Shown here piece after piece: positions 13,091 through 21,134 of a stretch of 21,214 nt of DNA. The stretch comes from a virus. Below the pieces are notes generated by a model, which was not told the DNA's origin, did no database searches, and saw only the letters and a program-made list of their open reading frames with translations. Position 1 is the stretch's first letter. Each line of letters starts with the position of its first letter. The position numbers and the translations under genes are program-made. The stretch is taken from the IMG/VR virus record IMGVR_UViG_3300023220_001073, positions 1 to 21,214 of that record; one strand, written 5' to 3'.

Positions 13091-13717
13091 ATGCGTCCTA
13101 TCGTTGTAACGGTCGCGCCTGTCGTTGACCAAGATGGTATTGCTTTATCTCAAACCACCGGTGGTGCAGGCGATTTAACGCTGGATGGTACGTTTGTTAC
13201 CGCGGGTGTTGCAACCCTCGCCGCAGCACAGCAAGTCACGCTGTTTTCCGCCGGTAATATCTCAACGGTTAATTTTTTGATTATTGGTACCGATGAAAAT
13301 GGCAATGCCGTTAATGAAACCATTCTAGGGCCGAATGCCACTACCGTGCAAACCAGTGTTTATTTTACAACCGTGACGCAAATTACCGTCGATGCGGCGG
13401 TTGCCTCTGCCGTTGAAGTCGGTAGTGCAGAACAAACCACCAGCCCTATTTTACCGGTCAATTGGCGCGAACATAATTTTGCCATGAGTCTATCGGTTGA
13501 ATTGTCTGCCGGTGCCACCGTGAATTATACCGTTCAATTTACGGTTGATGATGTGCAAACCAATGGCGCGCCTTTCTGGTTTGATACCTCAAATCTCATC
13601 AGTTTAACGGTCTCAGAATCAGGCAATGTCGTGGTGCCCGTATGTGCGGTGCGGCTTATATTTAACTCATTTAATGCAGGAACAGCTAAGTTTACAGCTA
13701 AACAAGGCGGTAACTAA
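13091..13717 (+). CDS. beta-rich structural protein
   Basis: This 208-residue protein starts at the ATG at 13091 behind AGGAGG. It is made of Thr/Val/Ala-rich beta strands, with a central Asn-Trp-Arg-Glu-His segment and a C-terminal half resembling an immunoglobulin- or lectin-like sandwich (VNYTVQFTVDD, then APFWFDTSN). Probably a virion surface or connector protein. No family is recognised. Confidence 0.65.
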   Translation: MRPIVVTVAPVVDQDGIALSQTTGGAGDLTLDGTFVTAGVATLAAAQQVTLFSAGNISTVNFLIIGTDENGNAVNETILGPNATTVQTSVYFTTVTQITVDAAVASAVEVGSAEQTTSPILPVNWREHNFAMSLSVELSAGATVNYTVQFTVDDVQTNGAPFWFDTSNLISLTVSESGNVVVPVCAVRLIFNSFNAGTAKFTAKQGGN

Positions 13718-13719
13718 CG

Positions 13720-14544
13720 ATGGCGATTGCCTCTATTGGTAAACGGGTTTCATTTACCGATGCCGGAGATATTCCGCTTATCGTTAAAAATCCGTTTGCC
13801 ATTGTAACAACAAGAGTCGCCGGTGACTTTACCACCAATGGCACCACCTCGGCGTGGGCCATCACCGACACCTCTGCTCCCCGCACCGCTACCTTAGGCA
13901 GTGCCGATGAAGTGTTGGACAGAATTATTACTATTACCGATGAATCCATCGGTGCGTTTACCAGCAATATTACCATTACCACTCAAAGCGGTTCATTAAT
14001 TGATGGTGCCGCATCCACGGCTATTGTCACTAATGGTGGTGGCGTTTCTTTTAAATTCGATGGCACTGATTGGAAGATTCAACCATCGCCTGATACGACG
14101 ACCGCCTCTATATCCGCTGCCATTGCCAATTACACCTTAATTGATAATGAAAGTAAGTTACCTGCACTGGTGGGGGGAGAGCATCTATTAACCACGGGCA
14201 CGTATGAGTTTGTTGATGATCCCATTACCGGTGGTGTTTTAATTATAGTATTTCCTGTCAAATTAGGGCCCGGCGTAGGCGCACTTATTCGAGGTGACAA
14301 ATTAGCTAATCCAGTGGTATATGTAGGGGGGGGTGGTTTTGTTAGGGCTAGTATAACCACACCACCATTGGGTTACATACAATTAAACTTCTTGCTCGTC
14401 AGTCTAGGGGGAACCGCCTTTGATTATGCGGGGGGCTTTTCTTTTTTTGCCGATAACTTTTCTTTCTTGGGGGGGGGCTGGCTATGGCTCCATTTCCAAT
14501 CAGTTTGCTTTTATAGCACTTGCTGGGGCGTCCCTCGGATTTGA
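13720..14544 (+). CDS. N-terminal part of a frameshifted fibre-like protein
   Basis: From the ATG at 13720 this frame encodes a beta-rich virion protein up to a run of nine Gs (14469-14477). The remaining 22 or so codons (WLWLHFQ to the stop at 14544) are unlike the rest and Trp/Cys-rich, as expected after a frameshift. Skipping one G joins the frame to the one ending at 15751 and gives a single 676-residue protein; the joined text reads smoothly (FFADNFSFLGGG, then AGYGSISNQFAF). Part of residues about 140-250 looks like a parallel beta-helix built of short hydrophobic and Gly turns. Either expression is switched by tract length, or the G count is a sequencing error. The truncated product may still be made. 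Confidence 0.7.
   Translation: MAIASIGKRVSFTDAGDIPLIVKNPFAIVTTRVAGDFTTNGTTSAWAITDTSAPRTATLGSADEVLDRIITITDESIGAFTSNITITTQSGSLIDGAASTAIVTNGGGVSFKFDGTDWKIQPSPDTTTASISAAIANYTLIDNESKLPALVGGEHLLTTGTYEFVDDPITGGVLIIVFPVKLGPGVGALIRGDKLANPVVYVGGGGFVRASITTPPLGYIQLNFLLVSLGGTAFDYAGGFSFFADNFSFLGGGWLWLHFQSVCFYSTCWGVPRI
14326..14333 (+). repeat. eight-G homopolymer in the fibre gene
   Basis: Eight Gs encode Gly codons in the segment VYVGGGGFVRA, in frame with the start at 13720. It is a second long G run 140 bases upstream of the nine-G tract; shorter runs lie at 14172-14177 (6), 14407-14411 (5) and 14430-14435 (6). Confidence 0.8.
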
Positions 14545-15751
14545 AACAGCCTATACGGTCCCTTTATCAGTTTCTGAAACGCCCTCATTTTCTTACGTAG
14601 GAGGTTCTTATGGGCCAAGCACTGCTTTGACAGGGCCCATTATATCGGTTGGTAAAAACATTGCTCGCTCGGTAATAAAAGAAATAAATAGTACCCCTTT
14701 GTCTGGCAGTTCTTTTCTCTCTGTTAGCCCAGAAGTGGGTGACACTTCATCCGTTATTATTACAGATAATATTTTTGATAATGCTAATGGTGGTGACTTC
14801 TTTGACCCGGGCCTGCAAGGCGATATCAGCTCGGTTGCCGATAACAGTTCAACGGGCAGTATTACGGCGTTTGCCGATAATGGCTCAGGCGGCACAACGG
14901 TCACCAGCTCATCTGCTCATGGTTTATCCGATGGTAGAACAGTCACCCTCAGTGGCACGACTAATTATAATGGTACCTTTGTGATTTCTGCTGCCTCCGG
15001 CTCGGTCTATGATATTGCAACGGCTTTTGTTGCGGATGATGCGACCGGTACCTGGAATTTTAATAGCATCACGGTGACAACGTCTGCACCCCACACCCTA
15101 TCCGATGGGAGTGCCGTTCAAATCGCCAAGAGCTACGAAGAATACAATAAAGGCCGCGCTATTTTTAATGCCTCAGGCTCGGTATTCGATGTCGATAATG
15201 TGGTGTTTGTTGCGACTGGTACCGGTAAATATGATAGTGGCAGCCTCAAAGAAAATGAACCGCGGATGATTGTGCGCAGTAACACCAATCAATCCGATAC
15301 CGCACAGATTTTGGTGTGTGAAATTACGGTCACTGAACCCATTGTTTTAACCCTTAACACCCCAACACCGGTTACCAGTTGGGTGACGACCAGTGATGAT
15401 CAATTTACCTTCGACCCACCCGGCCAGCCCGCAGGCACTTTTAGATATGATGGTCTTGATGTGCGTGCCAATATTGATTCTAATTTTGTATTTGTCGCCA
15501 CTAGTGGTAATCCGGGGGATGATATTGAATTTACCGTTTATAAATCAACCCCACCCGCTGCCTTTTCCCAAATTGGCGTCGCAGCACTTTCAACATTAAC
15601 CAATAAACAAAACTCTGCCATTGTCAGTATCGTTGACTCTATTACAAAAGGTGATTTATTGCAGATTCGAGTAGAAAATTTGTCGGGCAGCGCTTCAATC
15701 GACATTGATAACGCTTCTTTAACCGTTTTTACTGTGGCCCAAGGGGCTTAA
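14426..15751 (+). CDS. C-terminal part of the frameshifted fibre-like protein
   Basis: This frame is open from about 14420 to 15751. The ATG at 14426 is the nearest start but has no clear ribosome site, and its first 17 residues overlap the upstream frame. It is best read as the C-terminal 425 residues of the 13720 gene, entered after one G of the nine is skipped (from about 14477). It contains beta-helix segments, two similar Ser/Thr-rich repeats (TVTSSSAHGLSDGRTVTLSG and TVTTSAPHTLSDGSAVQIAK), and a C-terminal sandwich domain (FTFDPPGQPAGTFRYDGLDV, then DLLQIRVENLSGSASIDIDN). Likely a head or tail fibre binding partner. Confidence 0.68.
   Translation: MRGAFLFLPITFLSWGGAGYGSISNQFAFIALAGASLGFETAYTVPLSVSETPSFSYVGGSYGPSTALTGPIISVGKNIARSVIKEINSTPLSGSSFLSVSPEVGDTSSVIITDNIFDNANGGDFFDPGLQGDISSVADNSSTGSITAFADNGSGGTTVTSSSAHGLSDGRTVTLSGTTNYNGTFVISAASGSVYDIATAFVADDATGTWNFNSITVTTSAPHTLSDGSAVQIAKSYEEYNKGRAIFNASGSVFDVDNVVFVATGTGKYDSGSLKENEPRMIVRSNTNQSDTAQILVCEITVTEPIVLTLNTPTPVTSWVTTSDDQFTFDPPGQPAGTFRYDGLDVRANIDSNFVFVATSGNPGDDIEFTVYKSTPPAAFSQIGVAALSTLTNKQNSAIVSIVDSITKGDLLQIRVENLSGSASIDIDNASLTVFTVAQGA
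14469..14477 (+). repeat. nine-G homopolymer at the frameshift point
   Basis: A run of nine Gs lies exactly where the two halves of the fibre frame meet. Eight Gs restore one frame from 13720 to 15751; nine give a stop at 14542-14544. Runs of this length slip in replication, as in phase-variable genes. Confidence 0.85.
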
Positions 15752-15753
15752 CG

Positions 15754-16266
15754 ATGGATAACCTTACGCTCAGATTACAGTTGATTCATGCAGCACAAAG
15801 CAAAGATTTCAGCACATTGATGGATTTGTTGGATAGCCATACCCCCGATTTAAGTCATGAAGATTTTATCTTCCGCATGGCCGATGGCACCGTCACCAGC
15901 GCTGTGGCGCATGTGATCGGCGCTTATGTGGCCCATGAATGTGATTGCGCCGAATTAGAAACGGTCTTAAATCATGGCTGTTGTGCCAACAGTAATAATA
16001 ATGTAATTACCACCAAAATGGCCTCTCTGCCGGTTGGAGCCCCACTCAATGATGCCTATTTCGCTGAAAGCCGTCCGCTGATTAATGCCATTAAAACCGG
16101 CAAGCAGGATATGGTCGAGTTTTTAGTTAATTATAGTTGCGCTTGCTGCAATGGCGCTGGCGCCAACGTGACTGACAAGATTGTTGAATTGGCCGAAAAA
16201 CTAAAATCTTTTAACCCACAAGGCCAAGCCATTGTTGATTTTTTAACTGAAAACCTAGGAGCCTGA
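15754..16266 (+). CDS. Cys-rich ankyrin-repeat-like protein
   Basis: This 170-residue protein starts at the ATG at 15754 behind AAGGGG. Three helix-pair segments resemble degenerate ankyrin repeats: residues 8-30 (LIHAAQSKDFSTLMDLLDSH), about 107-127 (RPLINAIKTGKQDMVEFLVNY) and about 141-168. It has Cys pairs at 63/65, 76/77, and the CACC cluster 129-132. Ankyrin repeats mediate protein contacts and are rare among structural genes, so it may act on a host target or bind a neighbouring virion protein. The repeat assignment is by eye. Confidence 0.55.
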   Translation: MDNLTLRLQLIHAAQSKDFSTLMDLLDSHTPDLSHEDFIFRMADGTVTSAVAHVIGAYVAHECDCAELETVLNHGCCANSNNNVITTKMASLPVGAPLNDAYFAESRPLINAIKTGKQDMVEFLVNYSCACCNGAGANVTDKIVELAEKLKSFNPQGQAIVDFLTENLGA

Positions 16267-16267
16267 T

Positions 16268-16456
16268 ATGGCAAGACTGAGACAAACCTTACAACAAGTG
16301 AAAGGCAATCAATTGCCGGATGAATTACTGGAGAATCCCCTGAGCCGCGGTCGTTCGCGCAAAATAGTGAGCAGCAATATTAAGCAATTAATGGATGAAG
16401 GTCGTCCGCGCAAGCAGGCGGTTGCCATCGCCATGAATAAGTCGCGCAAAAAATGA
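16268..16456 (+). CDS. small basic phage protein
   Basis: This 62-residue protein follows the previous stop by one base, behind AGGAG. Its C-terminal half, with NIKQLMDEGRPRKQAVAIAM, matches a motif common in small basic phage proteins of the structural region (a conserved NI.x.G.p.kQAVAIA pattern). It is strongly basic and could bind DNA or a tail component. Function not established. Confidence 0.65.
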   Translation: MARLRQTLQQVKGNQLPDELLENPLSRGRSRKIVSSNIKQLMDEGRPRKQAVAIAMNKSRKK

Positions 16457-16788
16457 GACGCGGTCGGCGTGCTTCTAGTGGGCGCAGCCGCGCTATTTTA
16501 GGAGAGCACAATGTTATATCCGATATCTCAGGCTTTAAATATAAGGCCTCTGAAATGCGCATGGGCGTCGGCCTCGAAAAAGGCCTGCTTATGCATTGGA
16601 GTGAATGGAGCCCTGAAAATGCTCAACTCCATATTAAAGTCGAAGGCGATGATATGACGGTGAATAATCCGCGGGTTCGGCAACCCGACAAATTCGTTGC
16701 CATCGGTGTCGATGGCAATTATCTGTTTCAAGATGGTGCAGGCTATGGCTTTAACGATGGCTATGCCAACCCTTTTACCTTTAATTAA
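16453..16788 (+). CDS. hypothetical structural-region protein
   Basis: This 111-residue protein overlaps the previous stop (ATGA) and begins with an Arg/Ser-rich stretch, then a mixed beta region with aromatic residues (MHWSEWSPENAQ, then VAIGVDGNYLFQDGAGYGF). No family is recognised. It precedes the long tail fibre by 5 bases. Confidence 0.6.
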   Translation: MRRGRRASSGRSRAILGEHNVISDISGFKYKASEMRMGVGLEKGLLMHWSEWSPENAQLHIKVEGDDMTVNNPRVRQPDKFVAIGVDGNYLFQDGAGYGFNDGYANPFTFN

Positions 16789-16793
16789 TTATT

Positions 16794-19508
16794 ATGGCTG
16801 AACAAGAAAAACTAACCGACAAGACCGAATTATTGGTGGTTGACCCCAATGATTTCGCGCATGTGGTCGATGTTGATGACTTTACAGCCGATCCGTCTGG
16901 CACCAGTAAAAAAGCTAAATTAAGTACTATTTTTGCCTCGATTACCCCAGGCGAAGTGAATACCGCAACCAATGTCGGTGCTGCCGGTGTTGGGGTATTT
17001 AAGCAAAAAGTCGGTGCCGCATTACAATTTAAAAACGTCAATGCCGGCTCTTCTAAAGTCAGCGTCACAGACGATGCTGGCAATAGCGAGATTGATATTG
17101 ATGTGGTAGAGGCTAATCTTTCTCTGCCCAATCTAGGGGGGCAAGTCGGCACGCCGCAAATCGGTGATACCACCGTCAGCAATGTCAAGCTCGCTACCAT
17201 GAATGCCAATACCTTAAAAGGCAATAACACTGGCGGCAGTATTTCTCCGCTCGATTTAACCACTACACAAACCAGAACCCTACTCAATGTAGCAGACGGT
17301 GCCACCCAAAACAGCAGCGACAGTTTTCTGTTAAACCGCGCCAATCATACCGGCACCCAAACCATCAGCACTCTATCTGATGCCGGTACGCTCGCTGGGC
17401 TTAATAGTGTTAATACGGCACAAATAGACGCCGATGCCGTGACGAATGTTGAAGCCAACGATATGTCTGCCAATACTATAAAAGGGAATGACACCGGCGT
17501 CACCGCTGACCCCAAGGATTTGACGGGTCCCCAAGCCAGAGTGGTTTTAGCGCTCGATAATCTCACCAATGATGCGCAACTGAAAAGAAGCGCCGCTGAC
17601 TTTACCACCTTTAGCCAAAAGCTTTTGCCGGCCAGCGCCGATGTGGTACTCATTGAAGACAGTGCCGATGTTTTTAATAAAAAATATGCCACGCTGCAAG
17701 ATATTATGGGGGCCCCTCTAGACCAACTCATCGGCGGCGATGGCATTGATTATGATATTCCAACTGAAACCATCAGTGCGGATATCAATACCACCAATCT
17801 ACAGTTTAGCACCGGTCAAATTAACACCATTCAAGATATAGGCTCTAGTGCCAGCCCCACCTATGCTGGTGCCACGTTAACTGGGTTTTCGGGTGTTTTA
17901 AAAGCCACGGCGGGTGTGTTATCCGATAATGCCGCCAGTACCGATCTATCAGACACTGCAAACATTATTTATGATGGGGATTTTTCTACCGCGGGGATTA
18001 TGACCCGTACTGCGGCCAATACTTATAGTGGTCGCACCATAACCGGCACCAGCAGCCGAATAGATATCTCGAATGGCGATGGGGTTGCAGGCAACCCAAC
18101 CATTAATATTGATACAAGCTATGTCGGTCAATCAAGTATTACCACGCTCGGCACCATTAGTAGCGGCACCTGGCAAGGTGACGCCATCGCCGTTAATCAA
18201 GGTGGGTCGGGACAAACCAGCTATACCGATGGTCAATTGTTAATTGGCAACTCGACCGGTAATACATTAGCCAAAGCAACTTTGTCCGGCACGACCAATC
18301 AAGTCAATGTGGCCAATGGCTCCGGTACGATTACCTTATCTCTGCCGCAAGATATAGCCACCACGTCGAGCCCACAATTTGACGATCCCCTCGTTACCTC
18401 TTTAAGACTTGAAGACTCGGTACAAAATAATTCCTTAAGAATAACGTATGACACCAATTTGACGAGTGATGAATTCTTAATTTTAAGAACGGCCGACGCC
18501 ACCGTTAGTTTAGATATACAAGGTAATACCGTGGTTGATGATTGGTTTGACCAAAGTGTTAAAACCACGGCCAGCCCCACATTTGCTGGATTAGATGTCA
18601 ATACATCTGGAATCGCTAGAATAGAAGTAGAGTCTAGTGACGACCAAGCAGGTATAGGTTTTACATCCGATGGTACTGCAACAGTCGTTATATATTCACC
18701 AGATAGCACGGATGATTTAAGATTTTTTCTTAATGGAGCTGATCGTGTATCTATAAACCCTACTGGCAATGTTGGTATTGGTATACCTACTGCAAATAAC
18801 ACACTAGATATACAAGGCGTTACTAGAACAGGAACACATGCAAGCGGAAGACCCCTCTATGTAACGGGTAATATCAGTGAGGCATCTAATGGCATAGAGT
18901 TTCGCCATACAAATGGCTCTCAGGGGATAGGTTTTGGGTTCAATACTATCTATGCCACGGGCTCTGTTGCAAATGCAAATCAAAATTTAAGTCTACTAGC
19001 GAAAGGGACGGGTGGTGTTGGTATTGGTACATCAAATCCTGCTTGGGACTTGCATGTTAGAAAAACAACGCCGGATGTTATAAGCGCTATAGAATGCGTA
19101 TCTAACGACGCTATTTTTAGAATATGGGGTGGGTCTAATGATGCAGGGACGCAAAATTCAGTTATACAATTTGGCACTAAACAGTTAAGCGGCTTCCCTA
19201 CCGATCCTGATAGAAGTTTCTACGCCGGATTAAAACCGAATGCGTTTAATCCCACGTTTGTTATCGGCGGGGACACTACCGCTGCATGGAACCTGCCGGG
19301 TTCAGCAGACAGATTTACGCTCGATCTTAGCGGCAACATAGGATTCAACGGCGTTAGTTTTGGCGGAGGAACCAAAGTTTTTTTTATAGCAAATGCAACC
19401 GCTGTTCCTACGAGTAACCCAACGGGAGGCGGTATTGTTTATGTAGAATCAGGTGCCCTTAAATACCGTGGCTCTTCTGGAACCATCACCACCATCGCAA
19501 ACGCATAA
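16794..19508 (+). CDS. long tail fibre / receptor-binding protein
   Basis: This 904-residue protein starts at the ATG at 16794; no Shine-Dalgarno is visible in the A/T-rich bases before it. A head-binding-like N-terminus leads into long repetitive beta stretches. Examples are two ANTLKGNNTG/ANTIKGNDTG-type repeats, the phage-fibre phrase SSITTLGTISSGTWQGDAIA, and SSPQF/ASPTF/ASPTY segments. The C-terminus has NPTGNVGIG and KGTGGVGIGTSNPAWDLHV blade-like motifs typical of tail fibres. From about 18600 codon choice changes (more ATA and AGA), suggesting an exchanged C-terminal domain. It should bind the host surface. Confidence 0.8.
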   Translation: MAEQEKLTDKTELLVVDPNDFAHVVDVDDFTADPSGTSKKAKLSTIFASITPGEVNTATNVGAAGVGVFKQKVGAALQFKNVNAGSSKVSVTDDAGNSEIDIDVVEANLSLPNLGGQVGTPQIGDTTVSNVKLATMNANTLKGNNTGGSISPLDLTTTQTRTLLNVADGATQNSSDSFLLNRANHTGTQTISTLSDAGTLAGLNSVNTAQIDADAVTNVEANDMSANTIKGNDTGVTADPKDLTGPQARVVLALDNLTNDAQLKRSAADFTTFSQKLLPASADVVLIEDSADVFNKKYATLQDIMGAPLDQLIGGDGIDYDIPTETISADINTTNLQFSTGQINTIQDIGSSASPTYAGATLTGFSGVLKATAGVLSDNAASTDLSDTANIIYDGDFSTAGIMTRTAANTYSGRTITGTSSRIDISNGDGVAGNPTINIDTSYVGQSSITTLGTISSGTWQGDAIAVNQGGSGQTSYTDGQLLIGNSTGNTLAKATLSGTTNQVNVANGSGTITLSLPQDIATTSSPQFDDPLVTSLRLEDSVQNNSLRITYDTNLTSDEFLILRTADATVSLDIQGNTVVDDWFDQSVKTTASPTFAGLDVNTSGIARIEVESSDDQAGIGFTSDGTATVVIYSPDSTDDLRFFLNGADRVSINPTGNVGIGIPTANNTLDIQGVTRTGTHASGRPLYVTGNISEASNGIEFRHTNGSQGIGFGFNTIYATGSVANANQNLSLLAKGTGGVGIGTSNPAWDLHVRKTTPDVISAIECVSNDAIFRIWGGSNDAGTQNSVIQFGTKQLSGFPTDPDRSFYAGLKPNAFNPTFVIGGDTTAAWNLPGSADRFTLDLSGNIGFNGVSFGGGTKVFFIANATAVPTSNPTGGGIVYVESGALKYRGSSGTITTIANA
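17850..17870 (+). repeat. fibre DNA repeat, copy 1
   Basis: Copy 1 matches 18570-18590 at 18 of 21 bases, encoding ASPTYAG here. The other copy encodes ASPTFAG. Confidence 0.7.
18570..18590 (+). repeat. fibre DNA repeat, copy 2
   Basis: Copy 2 lies 720 bases after copy 1, at the point where codon choice in the fibre gene changes. It could serve as a recombination site for domain exchange. Confidence 0.7.
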
Positions 19509-19528
19509 TACAAAATTAAGGAAATATA

Positions 19529-19984
19529 ATGGCAACACTCATCTCTACTTTCACCCATCCTGACAATGCGTATGTTTACAGTGATATTTATATGAATTTT
19601 TCTTTAACGCATTATAACGGTGCCCTTAATGTCAATCTGCGTTTTTATAAAGACCGTGTGGCTCATGGAAATGATACTCAACCTATCTATAGCACTGATT
19701 TTATCCCCCTCACAGATGATTTTAATACTTATTTTTCTGAATCAGAGCTAAAGAGTGATGGAAAAAGCTTAAAAAGCCAAGTCTACCAATTGATTAATAC
19801 CATTGACCCAGCACAACAAGACGCATCCTATCCCCTGTTTCCTGCCGATATAAAAAATGATGGGATTCCTTCTCTGTCTCAATCACAAATTGATGCCATG
19901 ACCTGGCAAGAAGCAGATGAAGTCTACAACGAAACAGACGATGAAAAACAAACCTATACCAATAGTGTATGGGTTGCTACCTAA
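19529..19984 (+). CDS. hypothetical protein after the tail fibre
   Basis: This 151-residue protein starts at the ATG at 19529 behind AAGGAAA. It has an aromatic-rich N-terminal half (YVYSDIYMNFSLTHYNG, NLRFYKD) and an acidic C-terminus (WQEADEVYNETDDEKQTYTN). Position directly after a fibre gene suggests a fibre-assembly chaperone or a small fibre-associated protein, but no family is recognised. Confidence 0.6.
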   Translation: MATLISTFTHPDNAYVYSDIYMNFSLTHYNGALNVNLRFYKDRVAHGNDTQPIYSTDFIPLTDDFNTYFSESELKSDGKSLKSQVYQLINTIDPAQQDASYPLFPADIKNDGIPSLSQSQIDAMTWQEADEVYNETDDEKQTYTNSVWVAT

Positions 19985-20002
19985 CCGCTTATAAGGATTT
20001 AT

Positions 20003-20182
20003 ATGCTACAACTGGATGAAAAGATTAGAGATGAAATTAATAAAGCGGTATCCCTGCTGCTCAAAGATGAACAAACGATTGCCCACTCTGCTCATATTTT
20101 AAATATGACCAGTGTCATTAACTATCTCAGTAGTTTAGAGCCCGTTGCTGAGTGCAAAACAGACAGTAAGGTAAAAAAATAA
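20003..20182 (+). CDS. small acidic helical protein
   Basis: This 59-residue protein starts at the ATG at 20003, five bases after AAGGA, and ends one base before the gp4-like ATG. Predicted to be mostly alpha-helical (MLQLDEKIRDEINKAVSLLL, then HILNMTSVINYLSSLEPVAE) with a basic tail. No homology known; it is short enough to be missed by common length limits. Probably a small structural accessory. Confidence 0.6.
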   Translation: MLQLDEKIRDEINKAVSLLLKDEQTIAHSAHILNMTSVINYLSSLEPVAECKTDSKVKK

Positions 20183-20183
20183 C

Positions 20184-21134
20184 ATGGCAACCAGTGGCTC
20201 TACCGATTTTAATTTATCCGCTGCCGAGTGTATTACAGAAGCGTTTAAAATTATTGGGGTAAAAGCTCAAGGGCAATCGCTGCAAGCTGAAGAACTGCAA
20301 GATGGCTTTAGTGCCATTAACTTAATGATGAAAAATTGGCAGTCTCAAGGCTTGCATTTGTGGACCAAAACCGAAGGTATTTTGTTTTTAATCCCCGCTA
20401 AAACCGATTATTTCTTAGGCTTAAGCGGTGACAATGCCACCAATTTAGATAATCTGGTGAATGATGCCTTAACCACCGCTGCGGTATCTACGGCAACCAC
20501 ACTGGAAGTCGCTGATACCAGCCAAATGACCGCGCTGGATTTTATTGGTATTGAGCTCGACGATGGCACGCGTCAATGGACCACCATTGTGTCGGTTGAT
20601 AATGCCACCGACTTGACCATTACGGATCCCCTGACAGACGCTGCAGCCATTGGTAACACGGTGTATGTCTATACTACCCAAATAGAGCGGCCCTTAAGAA
20701 TTCTCGGCGCACGACGTAATACCACCGGCCAAGACACCGATATAGAAGTGCTGCCCTTTGACAGTCGCAGCGAATACTTTAATCAACCCAATAAATCGTC
20801 ACAAGGCACGGTGGTTAATTATTATTACACCCCAGAGCTCGGCAATGGCCGGGTGTATCTGTGGCAAACCGCCAGTGATATTAATGACATTTTTAAATTC
20901 ACTTTTGAGGCACCGATTCAAGATGTCGATGTCAATAATGATGACTTGGATTTCCCCATCGAAATGCAGCAAGTGGTGATTTATAACTTGGCGGTCTTTT
21001 TAGGCATTCAATATCCGTCGTTAGGCCAACAGCGCTTAACCAACATTAAAAGTATTGCTGATGACTTACTACAAAAAGCCTTGGCCTTTGATACCGACTC
21101 GCTGTTTTTAAGCATTCAACCGGATTTTAGCTAA
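20184..21134 (+). CDS. P22 gp4-like adaptor / packaged-DNA stabilisation protein
   Basis: This 316-residue protein begins at the ATG at 20184. The N-terminus shows the pattern of podovirus head-completion proteins: ECITEAFKIIGVKAQGQSL, then ELQDGFSAINLMMKNWQSQGLHLW. A beta-rich middle is followed by a helical end (QQVVIYNLAVFLGIQYPSLGQ, DDLLQKALAF). P22 gp4 is 166 residues; this longer form is typical of other podovirus adaptors. It should bind the portal ring after packaging, seal the DNA and receive the tail. Confidence 0.75.
   Translation: MATSGSTDFNLSAAECITEAFKIIGVKAQGQSLQAEELQDGFSAINLMMKNWQSQGLHLWTKTEGILFLIPAKTDYFLGLSGDNATNLDNLVNDALTTAAVSTATTLEVADTSQMTALDFIGIELDDGTRQWTTIVSVDNATDLTITDPLTDAAAIGNTVYVYTTQIERPLRILGARRNTTGQDTDIEVLPFDSRSEYFNQPNKSSQGTVVNYYYTPELGNGRVYLWQTASDINDIFKFTFEAPIQDVDVNNDDLDFPIEMQQVVIYNLAVFLGIQYPSLGQQRLTNIKSIADDLLQKALAFDTDSLFLSIQPDFS

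Noticed and set aside
14608-14904. Leftward frame opposite the fibre gene
   Set aside because: Ser/Val/Pro-rich text typical of the reverse of Thr/Gly-rich genes; no start signal.
17345-17746. Leftward frame opposite the tail fibre
   Set aside because: It mirrors the Ala/Thr-rich forward repeats; no ribosome site and no neighbours on that strand.
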